Source: Pseudomonas lundensis (lineage in GTDB: Bacteria > Pseudomonadota > Gammaproteobacteria > Pseudomonadales > Pseudomonadaceae). From it: a DNA stretch of 64,000 bases. Location: assembly GCF_001042985.1 (NCBI RefSeq), contig NZ_JYKY01000022.1, positions 1-64,000 on the forward strand, written 5' to 3'. A program made the position numbers and the translations under genes. Positions 9,135 through 18,703 of this stretch are shown here, in pieces. Under the pieces are notes generated by a model, which saw only the letters and a list, made by a program, of their open reading frames with translations, did no database searches and had not been told where the DNA came from. How positions within the stretch are numbered: position 1 is the stretch's first letter; each line of letters opens with the position of its first letter.

Positions 9135-9275
9135 TCATTTACCGCGATTGATGGCGTGCGGATCACCCAGCGGGCGATAGTCGCTGTCAGTGAAGGTGTA
9201 ATTGCCCTTGCAGCCGCCCAGCGCGCACAACAAGGCCAGCGTCAGCACCACGTGCAGTCGGTGGCGAACCGTCAT
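9135..9275 (-). CDS. Small T6SS-cluster lipoprotein (OrfX-like)
   Basis: This is a 46-residue predicted lipoprotein. It has a basic N-terminus, a hydrophobic stretch and the lipobox LGGC with Cys22, leaving a mature chain of only about 25 residues (CKGNYTFTDSDYRPLGDP and onward). ATG at 9275 is preferred over longer in-frame options because GGAG lies upstream and the signal peptide then begins correctly. It lies between sfa2 and fha, where P. aeruginosa H2 clusters also carry a small unnamed gene. The function is unknown. Its retention inside a tightly packed operon suggests a role in assembly or stability at the outer membrane. Confidence 0.75.
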   Translation of the reverse strand: MTVRHRLHVVLTLALLCALGGCKGNYTFTDSDYRPLGDPHAINRGK

Positions 9276-9327
9276 CAACTCATCTCCATTTAGTGGCCGG
9301 GCCTCGAACCCATGGCCCGCGCGGGGA

Positions 9328-10836
9328 TCACGAGGCATAGGCGCGGATCTCATCGGAATTGATATTCAAACGCCCCAGCCGGTACAGCAGCGTGCGCCGT
9401 GCAAGGCCCAGTTCCTGGGCGGCCAAGGTCTGGTTGCCGGCGTTGCGGCGTAAACAGTCGAGCAGCAAACCGCGCTCCATGGCGTCCATGCGCTTGCGAA
9501 AATTCAGGCGCCCTGACTCATCGTTCAGCTCGCTGGGCAGGGCAAAATGTTCGGCCAGCAGCTCATGCCCGTCACACAGCAAGACCGCACGCTCGACCAG
9601 CCCCTTGAGCTCGCGCACATTGCCCGGAAAGGCGTAACAGGCCAGTTGCGCCATGGCGCTGTCTGCCAGCACCACCGGGCGTCGCTGTAGAAATGCGCAG
9701 GTTTGGGCCGCGAAATGAGTGGCCAGATCGAAGATATCCTTGCCGCGCTCGCGCAGAGCGGGCATGACCACCGGAAACTGGGCGAGGCGGTAATAGAGGT
9801 CTTCACGAAAACGCCCCTGCCTGACCCGTAGCTTCAAGTCACAGTGGGTGGCCGCAATAATGCGAACGTCGATGGTGTGGCTTTCATTGCAGCCCAAAGG
9901 CCGGATTTCACCTTCTTGCAGCACGCGCAATAACTTGGCTTGCAGCGCCAGGGGCATATCACCGATTTCGTCCAGCAACAGGGTGCCGCCGTGGGCGGCA
10001 TCGAACAGCCCTTTGCGGTCACGGTCCGCCCCGGTAAAGGCCCCTTTGCGATACCCGAACAATTCGCTTTCGAGCAGGTCCTCAGGGAACGCGGCGCAGT
10101 TCTGCACGATGAAGGGCTGCGCACGCCGGGGGCCACTGTCGTGAATGGCCCGTGCGACGACTTCCTTGCCCGTGCCGGTCTCTCCCAGCAGGAGCACGGT
10201 ATAAGGGCTGTGCACCACGCGATTGATCAATTGGTAGGTTTTGCGCATCACCGGGCTGGAGCCGATCAGGGTCCCGGCACTCACACAGCGGCCCAACGGT
10301 TTGCCCTGTTGCGGGCGGCACTCCAACAGGCTCATCTGCATCAAGGCGGCGCTGCCCAAGGCGCCTAATGACGGTGCATACCCTTGCAGCGGCGTGTGCG
10401 TGCAACTGGCCAGCATCAATACACCGGCCACGGTCTGACGTGAATCGCGCATCGGCACGGCCAACAGCGAACGCCAAGGCTCGCCAGCACGGGGCAGGAA
10501 ATCGATATTGTGCAGGCGGCTGTCGAGGTTGCTCAGGTCCACGACCCGGTTCTGGCTAATCGCGTATTGCAGCAAAGGCTCTTGGCCATGGTCGGCAGAG
10601 CGTCCGGAGCCCAACGCCGGGTGCAGCGTTCCTTCCAGCCACTGAGCCTTGAGTTCCAGCCGTTCGCGAGAGGCATCGAGCAGGTAAAGCTGACTCAACT
10701 GGCACCCGGTGAGTTGTGCCATGGCCTGGGCACTCTGGCTCAGCAGCGTGCTGCTGTCGGTGCTCTGTGACAGGCGGGAGAAGTGGGCCAGCAGGGCTTC
10801 GGCATACTCCAGCGGCTGCGGGATTTGAGTAAACAT
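9328..10836 (-). CDS. sfa2: Sigma54-dependent activator of the T6SS (Sfa2-like)
   Basis: This is a 502-residue bacterial enhancer-binding protein. A GAF-like sensory domain (about 25-175) is followed by an AAA+ domain with Walker A GETGTGKE (218-225), the sigma54-contact loop GAFTGA (265-270) and Walker B LLLDE (287-291). A Fis-type helix-turn-helix is at the C-terminus (NQTLAAQELGLARRTLLYR). There is no receiver domain, so control is probably through the GAF ligand or protein level. ATG at 10836 is chosen for the GAGGGG just upstream. Longer frames would run into clpV. The intact GAFTGA loop argues that it activates RpoN promoters of this locus or of unlinked hcp/vgrG genes. Confidence 0.92.
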   Translation of the reverse strand: MFTQIPQPLEYAEALLAHFSRLSQSTDSSTLLSQSAQAMAQLTGCQLSQLYLLDASRERLELKAQWLEGTLHPALGSGRSADHGQEPLLQYAISQNRVVDLSNLDSRLHNIDFLPRAGEPWRSLLAVPMRDSRQTVAGVLMLASCTHTPLQGYAPSLGALGSAALMQMSLLECRPQQGKPLGRCVSAGTLIGSSPVMRKTYQLINRVVHSPYTVLLLGETGTGKEVVARAIHDSGPRRAQPFIVQNCAAFPEDLLESELFGYRKGAFTGADRDRKGLFDAAHGGTLLLDEIGDMPLALQAKLLRVLQEGEIRPLGCNESHTIDVRIIAATHCDLKLRVRQGRFREDLYYRLAQFPVVMPALRERGKDIFDLATHFAAQTCAFLQRRPVVLADSAMAQLACYAFPGNVRELKGLVERAVLLCDGHELLAEHFALPSELNDESGRLNFRKRMDAMERGLLLDCLRRNAGNQTLAAQELGLARRTLLYRLGRLNINSDEIRAYAS

Positions 10837-10846
10837 CACGCGCCCC

Positions 10847-13435
10847 TCACTCACAGTCGCATAACACGCGGGACTGGGCGTCCAGCGTGATATGTACAGA
10901 GGTAAGGGTTTGCCCGCAGGCGAGAGCGTCCAGTATCCGGTCGGCGACCAGCGGCAGGACATGAGCGTCCAGCAGGTCATCGATCAATCGGGCGCCGCTG
11001 TCACTTCGCGTGCAGCGTTCGACCAAATGGTCCACCAGACGCTGGCAATGGCTGAACCGCAGATGACGCCGCGACAGACGTTCGCCTAGCCGCACCAGCT
11101 TGAGCTCAACCAGTTCGCGCAACACTGCGCCGTTCACCGGGTAATACGGCACCACCCGCATCCGCGCCAGCAGGGCCGGTTTGAAGTGCTGGCTGAGCAG
11201 CGGGCGGATGTGCGCTTCAAGCTCCTCGGCGTCAGGGTGCGCACCGTTTGCGCACAGCGCTTGAATACGCTCACTGCCCAGGTTGGAGGTCATCAGAATC
11301 AACGTATTGCGAAAGTTGATCTCACGTCCTTCGCCGTCGTTGACCACCCCTTTGTCGAAGATTTGATAGAACAGATTCAGGACGTCGGGGTCCGCCTTTT
11401 CAACCTCGTCCAGCAACACAACGGAATACGGTTTTTGCCGCACGGCTTCAGTGAGCATGCCGCCCTCGCCGTAGCCGACATAACCGGGCGGCGCGCCAAT
11501 CAAGCGCGAAACGGTGTGCTTCTCCTGGAACTCCGACATGTTGATGGTGGTGACAAAGCGCTCGGCGCCATACAGCAGATCGGCAAGCGCCAGCGCGGTT
11601 TCGGTCTTGCCCACACCGCTGGGGCCCACCAGCAGGAAAACCCCGACAGGCGCATCGGGTTTGTTGACCCCCGCCGCTACAGCCCGCATGGCGCGGTCCA
11701 ACTGACCAATCGCCTGTTCCTGACCGAGAATGCGGGCGCGTAAATCTTGTGCGAAATGTGCGACCTTGACGCTGTGCTCTCGGGCCAATTGCGTCAGCGG
11801 CACGCCCGTCCACGCACTGACCACTTCGGCCACCAGGCGTGGGCAAACCTCAAAACTGACCAGCCGCTCACGCAGATGGGCCTGACTCAAGGCGTGCTGA
11901 GTCGCCTGAAGTTCCGCTTCCAGCACCGCCACCTGTTCGAGCGCCTGCGGCTCATCTTCCTCACGGGCCTTGGCCAGACGCTGACGCAGTTCCAGCAAGC
12001 GCTCGGCCAACGCGCGCTGCGCAAGCCAGGCGTCATTGAGCGCGACCTGTTCAGCGTCGACCTGTATCAGCCGTTGCTCCAGCGCCTCCAGTGCAGCGCT
12101 ATCCACCACCAGTCCCGCTTCGGCATCCCGTCGCAAGGCATGAACCTGACGCTCACCCTCTGCGAACTCGGCCCGCAGGCGTTCCAGTTGTTCCGGCGCC
12201 GCCGCCAGACTGATGCGCACGCGGGCACAGGCGGTGTCGAGCACATCCACTGCTTTGTCAGGCAGTTGGCGTCCGGCCAGATAACGCGCCGACAAGTGGG
12301 CAGCCGCCACCACCGCATCATCGCGCAGGTAAATCCCGTGGCTTTTTTCATACACGTGCGCCAGGCCGCGCAGAATGGTCACGGCCTCGCTGACACTCGG
12401 TTCGTGCAGCTGCACCGGCTGAAAGCGCCGGGCCAGCGCGGGGTCTTTTTCGAAGTATTTTTTGTATTCGCTCCACGTGGTGGCCGCGATGGTGCGCAGT
12501 TCGCCACGGGCCAATGCAGGCTTGAGCAAGTTGGCGGCGTCCGAGCCTCCGGCATTGCCCCCCGCGCCAATCAGGGTATGGGCTTCGTCGATAAACACAA
12601 TGATCGGCACGGGGGAGGCTTTGACCTCGTCGATGACGCCCTTGAGACGGCGTTCGAATTCTCCTTTCACGCTGGCGCCAGCCTGCAGCAAGCCCATGTC
12701 CAGCGACAGCAATTGAACGCCCTGCAACACCGGCGGCACTTCGTTGGCCGCGATGCGCAACGCCAGCCCTTCCACGATCGCGGTTTTGCCCACGCCCGCT
12801 TCCCCTACCACAATCGGGTTGTTCTTACGGCGCCGCGCCAGGATGTCGATCATTTGCCGGATGGCGTCGTCACGGCACAACACCGGATCGAGCTGCCCGG
12901 CCCGGGCCTGCGCCGTAAGGTCATGGGTAAAGCGTTGCAACAGGGATTCACCGCCTATCACCGCAGACGCCGGGCTGCCTGACACCTGTTGTGACAAAGC
13001 GAAGGACTTCAATCGTTCGGTACTGAGCGCGGACAGCAGCGCGTAATACCGGCTGCCCGCATAACGCAAAGGGTTACCCAGCAGCGCCAGCAGCAAGGCC
13101 GCCTGATCGACGTGCGCTTGCTTGAGTTCAAGGTGGGCGACCAGCAAGGCATCTTGCAGCCACTGAATCAGTTCGGGAGCAAACACCGGATTGCGCGATG
13201 CGCCCTGTTCAGTGCGAGGCTGTAAGGCTGCATTTAACTGCCCGGCGTCGATATCGGCATCGAGCAAGGCACGCATCAGTAAACTGTCGGGCCGCTCCAG
13301 CAGGCCCAGCAGCAGATCCTCCACCACCACCAGGTGTGCACCCCGCCCCACGCAGCGCTCGGCGCACGCTTCCAGGTCACGGCGGGTTGCCGGGTCCAGC
13401 GCTTGAATCAGGTCTTGCAGGTCAACGTTGATCAT
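10847..13435 (-). CDS. tssH: T6SS sheath-disassembly ATPase TssH (ClpV)
   Basis: This is an 862-residue Clp/Hsp100 ATPase. It has a Clp-N domain (about 1-150), a first AAA+ module with Walker A GEAGVGKT (211-218) and Walker B IIVFIDEAH, a coiled-coil middle segment, and a second AAA+ module with GPSGVGKT and VVLLDE. ClpV hexamers extract TssC from contracted sheaths so that TssB/C can be recycled. Both ATPase sites look intact. It starts 11 bases after tssG ends and stops 10 bases before the sfa2 start codon. Confidence 0.95.
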   Translation of the reverse strand: MINVDLQDLIQALDPATRRDLEACAERCVGRGAHLVVVEDLLLGLLERPDSLLMRALLDADIDAGQLNAALQPRTEQGASRNPVFAPELIQWLQDALLVAHLELKQAHVDQAALLLALLGNPLRYAGSRYYALLSALSTERLKSFALSQQVSGSPASAVIGGESLLQRFTHDLTAQARAGQLDPVLCRDDAIRQMIDILARRRKNNPIVVGEAGVGKTAIVEGLALRIAANEVPPVLQGVQLLSLDMGLLQAGASVKGEFERRLKGVIDEVKASPVPIIVFIDEAHTLIGAGGNAGGSDAANLLKPALARGELRTIAATTWSEYKKYFEKDPALARRFQPVQLHEPSVSEAVTILRGLAHVYEKSHGIYLRDDAVVAAAHLSARYLAGRQLPDKAVDVLDTACARVRISLAAAPEQLERLRAEFAEGERQVHALRRDAEAGLVVDSAALEALEQRLIQVDAEQVALNDAWLAQRALAERLLELRQRLAKAREEDEPQALEQVAVLEAELQATQHALSQAHLRERLVSFEVCPRLVAEVVSAWTGVPLTQLAREHSVKVAHFAQDLRARILGQEQAIGQLDRAMRAVAAGVNKPDAPVGVFLLVGPSGVGKTETALALADLLYGAERFVTTINMSEFQEKHTVSRLIGAPPGYVGYGEGGMLTEAVRQKPYSVVLLDEVEKADPDVLNLFYQIFDKGVVNDGEGREINFRNTLILMTSNLGSERIQALCANGAHPDAEELEAHIRPLLSQHFKPALLARMRVVPYYPVNGAVLRELVELKLVRLGERLSRRHLRFSHCQRLVDHLVERCTRSDSGARLIDDLLDAHVLPLVADRILDALACGQTLTSVHITLDAQSRVLCDCE

Positions 13436-13446
13436 GTCATCCGTCC

Positions 13447-14454
13447 TTAATGAAGTGTGCTGTTCAGGGTCACGACGCCGTCCGCCCGCTCGCGCCCCAG
13501 CCAGCTGGTCCAGCCGAGACGGCAGGTGTTGTGCGCGCCAATACGCAGTTCGCGCACTTCTTCGTGGCGCAGTTGCAGCCGGATGTCGTAGTCCAGCGGG
13601 TCACGCAAGGTGAATCGCACCAGCGCGCACAGCGGCTGATAGCCCTCGCCAATCGGCAGAAATTCGTGAAAGCGTTGCCAGTCCAGGTCGCGGATGTGAA
13701 TGCGGAATTTGCCGCTGCGGTCGCGAACCCTTTCCCCCAGCACCAGGCTGTCACCGAGCTGGTGATTGCCCAGGCCCAAGGCATTGCGTTGCTCAGGCGC
13801 GATAACGACTCGGCGCTCGATGCATTGCTCAATCGTCAGCGCCGCGTGCTTGAAGTAGTAACGCAGCACTGACTCAATCAGGGCCGCCGAATGTGCCCGC
13901 AAACTCAGGAGCCCGAGGTAGGGCAGCAAGCGCCGCCAATTCAGCCCTTGCGCCTGACGAATCTGTTCGCCACCCAACCCGATCAGGGCGAATAACTGGC
14001 TGGAAAACGGGTCTGTCGCGCCTCGTTGAAAGCGGGCGCCGTAGCGGTATTTGCGCCAGATCGGCAGCATCAAACGCTGTAAGCGATCGTGAAAGAGATC
14101 CAGAAACCCGCGCGTGACATTGGCCTCGTCGCCCTCCTCCAGCGCTTGCTCGGCGTAAAACGCGGGCAGCGGAGAAGACGAGCCCACCAACCCCATGAGG
14201 TTGAAACACAAACGCGCGCGAAGCTGGCCGTGTTCGGTAAAAAACGTCACGTGCTCAACATCACAGCCCGGAAACCCCAGACTGGGGTTGGCAACGAATT
14301 CAAGACGCTCGTACAGCGCGTCATCGCTGATGTCCGGATTGCCGTCACGCAATCGGTCCATGACCAGCAACACCGCCTGATACAGCGAGTACTCTCGTAT
14401 GCGTGTGGACAGCCCGCTCAAAGCAGGGGCTGCAAGCCCATGCGCGGTGTCCAT
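13447..14454 (-). CDS. tssG: T6SS baseplate protein TssG
   Basis: This 335-residue protein belongs to the TssG/ImpH/VasB family. It contains the family-typical segments YSLYQAVLLVMDRL near the N-terminus and GHQLGDSLVLG-like and W..FLP segments near the C-terminus. With TssF, TssE and TssK it forms the baseplate wedge. The start codon lies 37 bases inside the 3' end of tssF, an overlap long enough to imply coupled translation and fixed TssF:TssG output. Length and sequence are normal. Confidence 0.92.
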   Translation of the reverse strand: MDTAHGLAAPALSGLSTRIREYSLYQAVLLVMDRLRDGNPDISDDALYERLEFVANPSLGFPGCDVEHVTFFTEHGQLRARLCFNLMGLVGSSSPLPAFYAEQALEEGDEANVTRGFLDLFHDRLQRLMLPIWRKYRYGARFQRGATDPFSSQLFALIGLGGEQIRQAQGLNWRRLLPYLGLLSLRAHSAALIESVLRYYFKHAALTIEQCIERRVVIAPEQRNALGLGNHQLGDSLVLGERVRDRSGKFRIHIRDLDWQRFHEFLPIGEGYQPLCALVRFTLRDPLDYDIRLQLRHEEVRELRIGAHNTCRLGWTSWLGRERADGVVTLNSTLH

Positions 14455-16184
14455 TGGTAGCGATCTCCCTGGGTACTGGTGACGCGCAGCTCGTGGTAAG
14501 AGTTGAGGCTGGCGTAAAGGGCAAAAAACTCGTTGAGCACAGAGGCGAAAACAAACACGTCGCCCTCACCGATATAGCCTTGGGGGTCTATCGTCAGTTC
14601 GGTACGCACGCCCCGTAGCGGCAAACCACGGTGCAGTCGGTCCACGTGTTCGTGGCGGATGGACGTGAGGCCGTTCAGCAGGTTCTTGCTGACACGCTCG
14701 GCCTGCTCGTCGTAGTAGCGCGGCAGGTCGTAGGTTTCGAGGATCACCTTCAAGGCGTCCACATTGGCCAGCGACAAATAGTTGAGCGACATGTTGCTGA
14801 TCAACTTCCAGAGAAAGTCGCGGTTGACCGGCGGCGCATAACTGGAGGTCACGCGGGTGATGTTGCGAAACGTCAGCCCCTCGGGCATGTCTTCGCCAGG
14901 CAGGCAAATCGCGCCGGGCGCCAGCCCGCGCGCAAGGTTCTGGTTGGTGCAGGTCATCTCCACCGACAGCGTTTCGCTGTGCTCGGGCCGACGCACACCC
15001 ACGCTCAGAAAGGTGTCGAGCCCCTCATGCACCTGCGAGGAACGCTGGCGGATGCTGTAATGGGCATGGGCTTGCGACACATCGAAACTGGGATCGTGTT
15101 CAAACGATTCGAACGGCACATAGCTCTGTTCACCCGCACCGCCAGACCGCCACCCGCTGACATGGTCGACAGAAAACACGGCGCAGTGCGCGCTATCGAG
15201 CCTGGATGGCATCAACAGATACTCGTCCTGCTTGCCGTCCAGCCGAATCGGCATTGCATCGTGGGCAAACAAATTGACCACAGGCGTGCAATACAACTTC
15301 ACGTTGTCACGGGTCGGCCGCAGGCGTTGAGCGCTGTGCTGGCGAATCAGAAAACGCAGTTCGAGGCTGCGGGTTTGTTTCAGGGTATCGGGCGCCAGGC
15401 TGTGGATAACGTCCAGCCCGCTCAGGTCGACGAACAAAAACTTGTCTTGAAACGCAAAGTATTCCTGCAAGTAGCGATACCCGCGGAATGTGTTCAGCGG
15501 ATAGGGAATCAGTGCTTGATCCTCCGCAAAACCCACGGGCTGCAAGCAGTCGGGGGGCAATGTGAATACGCCCAATTGCTCCCCGAGTTCATCCTTGGCC
15601 AGCACGGTGACGTGATCCACGTGACGCAGCAGACCGAGGTAAAGCGTTTGGCTGATATAGCGCTCGCCCGCCAGGTGCAGGCGCAATTGGCTCACGTCCA
15701 GTTCACCCAGATGCCCCGGGCACGTCATGTCCAGTTGCAGGCTCAACAACACACCGTCGCCCGTCACTGAATGCGTCAGCCCGGTCAGTTGCAAAGGCAA
15801 CAGGTCGGTGGCGTAGCAGGTGCGAAACTGACAGCTCACGCCTTTGATCGGCAGGCTGGCCACCCCCGTATCGCGAGGCACCCGCAGGGCAGGTCCGGCC
15901 TGCTTCAACGGGTCAAATTGCAACAGGCTAAAAGCCGGCAGCGGCCGCATGTAGTTGGGCCACAGCAAATGCATCAGCGAGTGACTGAGCTCGGGCAGTT
16001 CGTCATCGAGCTTCTGGCGCAGGCGCCCGGTCAGAAACGCGAACCCTTCGAGCAACCGCTCCACATCCGGATCACGCCCCGCCTGCCCCAAAAAGGGGGC
16101 CAGTGCCGGATTACGCTCAGCGAAGCGACTGCCCAACTGGCGTAATGCCGTGAGCTCACGTTGGTAATACTGGTTAAAAGACAC
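14418..16184 (-). CDS. tssF: T6SS baseplate protein TssF
   Basis: This is a 588-residue TssF/ImpG/VasA protein. The start is called as GTG at 16184 (SFNQYYQRELTALRQLG follows) because AGG lies eight bases upstream and the conserved N-terminal segment begins here. The frame stays open to 16328 but would then run through tssE. TssF pairs with two TssG copies in the baseplate wedge. The segment FAERNPALAPFLGQAGRDPD is a recognisable family signature. There is a 46-base gap from tssE and a 37-base overlap into tssG. Confidence 0.92.
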   Translation of the reverse strand: MSFNQYYQRELTALRQLGSRFAERNPALAPFLGQAGRDPDVERLLEGFAFLTGRLRQKLDDELPELSHSLMHLLWPNYMRPLPAFSLLQFDPLKQAGPALRVPRDTGVASLPIKGVSCQFRTCYATDLLPLQLTGLTHSVTGDGVLLSLQLDMTCPGHLGELDVSQLRLHLAGERYISQTLYLGLLRHVDHVTVLAKDELGEQLGVFTLPPDCLQPVGFAEDQALIPYPLNTFRGYRYLQEYFAFQDKFLFVDLSGLDVIHSLAPDTLKQTRSLELRFLIRQHSAQRLRPTRDNVKLYCTPVVNLFAHDAMPIRLDGKQDEYLLMPSRLDSAHCAVFSVDHVSGWRSGGAGEQSYVPFESFEHDPSFDVSQAHAHYSIRQRSSQVHEGLDTFLSVGVRRPEHSETLSVEMTCTNQNLARGLAPGAICLPGEDMPEGLTFRNITRVTSSYAPPVNRDFLWKLISNMSLNYLSLANVDALKVILETYDLPRYYDEQAERVSKNLLNGLTSIRHEHVDRLHRGLPLRGVRTELTIDPQGYIGEGDVFVFASVLNEFFALYASLNSYHELRVTSTQGDRYQWTPRMGLQPLL

Positions 16185-16230
16185 GCGGGTTACCTGGTCA
16201 TTGGCGACATCAAAAAGTGAAAACGCTGAT

Positions 16231-16647
16231 TCAAAGCAGTGACTCGACCCGAACCTGCCCGCTGCCATCGAGCTGAGCCGAGAAGCTGACCTGGCGACGT
16301 AATCCCTCAACCTCCAGCAACGCCTCAATGGCGAAACTCAAGCGCAGGGGGTGCCGGTCGTGTGGCAACGAGACGACCCGCACCTGAGTCAGGCGCGGCT
16401 CGTACTGTTCGATGAAGGTTTCAATGGACTGACGGGCCTGCGACAACGCCGTGTGCAGGCTGACGCGCATGTCGTTGAGATCGGGCAGGCCGTAGTCGGG
16501 CAACGTTTGCACGCTGCCCGCCCGGGTACTGAGCATCCGGGTCAACTGCGCAGTCACCGAGGCCATGACAGCCCTCTCGCGGCTCAGCCCCACACGCCGC
16601 TGTGCATCGCCTTTCAAGCGCTCGAAAAGGCTGCCGTATCCCGTCAT
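16231..16647 (-). CDS. tssE: T6SS baseplate protein TssE (gp25-like)
   Basis: This 138-residue protein of the phage T4 gp25-like family caps the proximal end of the sheath and triggers its polymerisation and contraction. Typical features are GSVQTLPDYGLPDL and the later ARQSIETFIEQYEPRL segment, within which family members carry an EPR-type core-bundle motif; EPR is present here. It lies 13 bases after the tssC stop, in the usual sheath-to-baseplate order. Confidence 0.92.
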   Translation of the reverse strand: MTGYGSLFERLKGDAQRRVGLSRERAVMASVTAQLTRMLSTRAGSVQTLPDYGLPDLNDMRVSLHTALSQARQSIETFIEQYEPRLTQVRVVSLPHDRHPLRLSFAIEALLEVEGLRRQVSFSAQLDGSGQVRVESLL

Positions 16648-16660
16648 GCCCGCCCCTGCG

Positions 16661-18136
16661 TCACTCTTTGTCCAGCTTGCCGACCAGCGACAGGGTGAAA
16701 TCAGCGCCCATGTACTTGAAGTGCGGGCGCACGTTCAGGTTGATGCGATACCAGCCCGGCTCGCCGTCAACATCACTGACGATGATTTGCGCCGCCCGCA
16801 GCGGCCGACGACCACGCACTTCAGCGCCGGGGTTTTCCTGGTCGGCGACGTACTGACGTATCCATTTGTTGAGTTCGATCTCAAGGTCGGTGCGCTCTTT
16901 CCAGGAACCCAGTTGCTCGCGTTGCAACACCTTGAGGTAATGCGCCAGCCGGTTAACGATCATCATGTACGGCAGTTGGGTGCCCAGTTTGTAGTTCAGC
17001 TCCGCACGCTTGCCGTCTTCGCTGGCGCCAAACAACTTGGCTTTCTGCGCTGAGCTGGCAGAGAAGAAAGCCGCGTTGTCACTGCCCTTGCGCATGGTCA
17101 GGGAGATGAAGCCTTCTTCCGCCAACTCGTATTCACGGCGGTCGGAGACCAGCACTTCGGTCGGGATCTTGGTTTCAATCTCGCCCATGCTTTCAAAGTG
17201 ATGCAGTGGCAAATCTTCGACAGCCCCACCGCTCTGCGGGCCGATGATGTTCGGGCACCAACGGAACTTGGCAAAACTGTCTGCCAACCGGGAGGCAAAG
17301 GCATACGCGGTATTGCCCCACAAGTAATGCTCGTGGCTGTTGGCGACGGTCTCTTTATAGACAAACGTTTTGACCGGGTTTTCCAGCGGGTCATACGGGG
17401 TGCGCAGCAAAAAGCGCGGCACGGTCAACGCCATGTATCGCGCGTCTTCAGATTCCCGAAAACTCTGCCATTTGGCGAATTGCGGCCCGCCGAAATGGTC
17501 TTTCAGGTCTTTGAGGTTGGGCATCCCGGTAAAACTTTCCAGCCCGAAAAACTGCGGCCCTGCCGAGGCAATAAACGGCGCGTGGGCCATACAGGCGACG
17601 CTGGACACGTATTGCATCAGCTTGATGTCTGGCGAGCTTGGGGACAGGTAGTAGTTGGCAATGATTGCCCCGACCGGCTCCCCGCCGAACTGACCGTATT
17701 CAGCGGTGTAAATGTGCTTGTACAAACCCGATTGCATGACTTCGGGCGAATCTTCGAAGTCGTCCAGCAGGTCGGCTCTGGACACGTTGAGGATTTCGAT
17801 CTTGATGTTTTCGCGGAAGTTGGTGCGCTCCACCAATACCTGCAAGCCGCGCCACGCAGACTCCAGCGACTGGAAGTCCGGGTGGTGGACAATTTCATCC
17901 ATCTGCTGGCTGAGCCGGGCATCAATCTCGGCAATCATGCGGTCAACCAGGGCTTTCTTGACCGGCTCGCCCTGGTTCTGTGGCTTGAGCAGTTCTTCAA
18001 TAAATGCCGCCACCCCGCGCCTGGCAACGCTGTAGCCGTCGTCCTGGGGGGTCAGTCGGGTCTGGGCGATGATGCCATCCAGGATGCTGGCATTGGCTTG
18101 CTGATCGTGTTGCTGCGATGCGGCTTGCGTACTCAT
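16661..18136 (-). CDS. tssC: T6SS sheath large subunit TssC (VipB)
   Basis: This 491-residue protein is of the EvpB/VC_A0108/VipB family. With TssB it forms the contractile cytoplasmic sheath. Strongly conserved segments are visible: FQSLESAWRGLQVLVERT, the IANYYLSP region, and GWYRINLNVRPHFKYMGADF at the C-terminus. The gene starts 28 bases after tssB and is complete. High conservation makes the call secure. Confidence 0.96.
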   Translation of the reverse strand: MSTQAASQQHDQQANASILDGIIAQTRLTPQDDGYSVARRGVAAFIEELLKPQNQGEPVKKALVDRMIAEIDARLSQQMDEIVHHPDFQSLESAWRGLQVLVERTNFRENIKIEILNVSRADLLDDFEDSPEVMQSGLYKHIYTAEYGQFGGEPVGAIIANYYLSPSSPDIKLMQYVSSVACMAHAPFIASAGPQFFGLESFTGMPNLKDLKDHFGGPQFAKWQSFRESEDARYMALTVPRFLLRTPYDPLENPVKTFVYKETVANSHEHYLWGNTAYAFASRLADSFAKFRWCPNIIGPQSGGAVEDLPLHHFESMGEIETKIPTEVLVSDRREYELAEEGFISLTMRKGSDNAAFFSASSAQKAKLFGASEDGKRAELNYKLGTQLPYMMIVNRLAHYLKVLQREQLGSWKERTDLEIELNKWIRQYVADQENPGAEVRGRRPLRAAQIIVSDVDGEPGWYRINLNVRPHFKYMGADFTLSLVGKLDKE

Positions 18137-18164
18137 GACGTGGTCTTCCTTTGCTGATGGGGGC

Positions 18165-18671
18165 TCAAATGTCCGAGGCGGGGGAACCGGACAGGTCCAG
18201 CTCGCTCAACACCCGCGCACGGGATTGGTCATCGGCCAGTACCCCTTCAATTGCCTTGCGGAAACTGGGCGCATTGCCGAGCGGGCCTTTGAGCGCAACC
18301 AGGGCTTCGCGCAACTCCATCAGTTTTTTCAGCTCGGGCACTTGCTCAACGAGGCTTGCAGGGTTGAAGTCCTTCATCGCATTGACCCGCAGCGCAATCC
18401 CCAGCTCATCAGGGCCACCCTCGTCCTGCAGACGATTGGGCACACTCAGATTCAAGGTCAGGCCTTGTTTGGCCAGCACTTCATCGAACGTCATTTTGTC
18501 GATGGCGATGGGTTTGCGGTCTTCCAGCTTGCGCGCGTCGAACCGCTGAACGTAGTCGCCCAGCACCAGTAATTTCAGGGGCAGTTCAATTTCTTCCTGA
18601 GCCCCGCCCGTCGCGGGTTTGAACGTGATGTTGATACGTTCTTTAGGTGCAACCGAGCCTTCTTTGGCCAT
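18165..18671 (-). CDS. tssB: T6SS sheath small subunit TssB (VipA)
   Basis: This is a 168-residue VipA/ImpB-family protein, the partner of TssC in the sheath. The start MAKEGSVAPKERINITFKP is the standard N-terminus. The LPLKLLVLGDY and KMTFDEVLAKQGLTL segments are family hallmarks. The gap to the upstream tssA is 32 bases. No irregularity is seen. Confidence 0.96.
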   Translation of the reverse strand: MAKEGSVAPKERINITFKPATGGAQEEIELPLKLLVLGDYVQRFDARKLEDRKPIAIDKMTFDEVLAKQGLTLNLSVPNRLQDEGGPDELGIALRVNAMKDFNPASLVEQVPELKKLMELREALVALKGPLGNAPSFRKAIEGVLADDQSRARVLSELDLSGSPASDI

Positions 18672-18703
18672 GATGTTTTCCCTTATGCGTATGGCCCAAA
18701 GGC

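Noticed and set aside
11747..12982. 411-codon open frame antisense to clpV
   Set aside because: Same reason: it is complementary to a strongly conserved ATPase and has no signal of its own.
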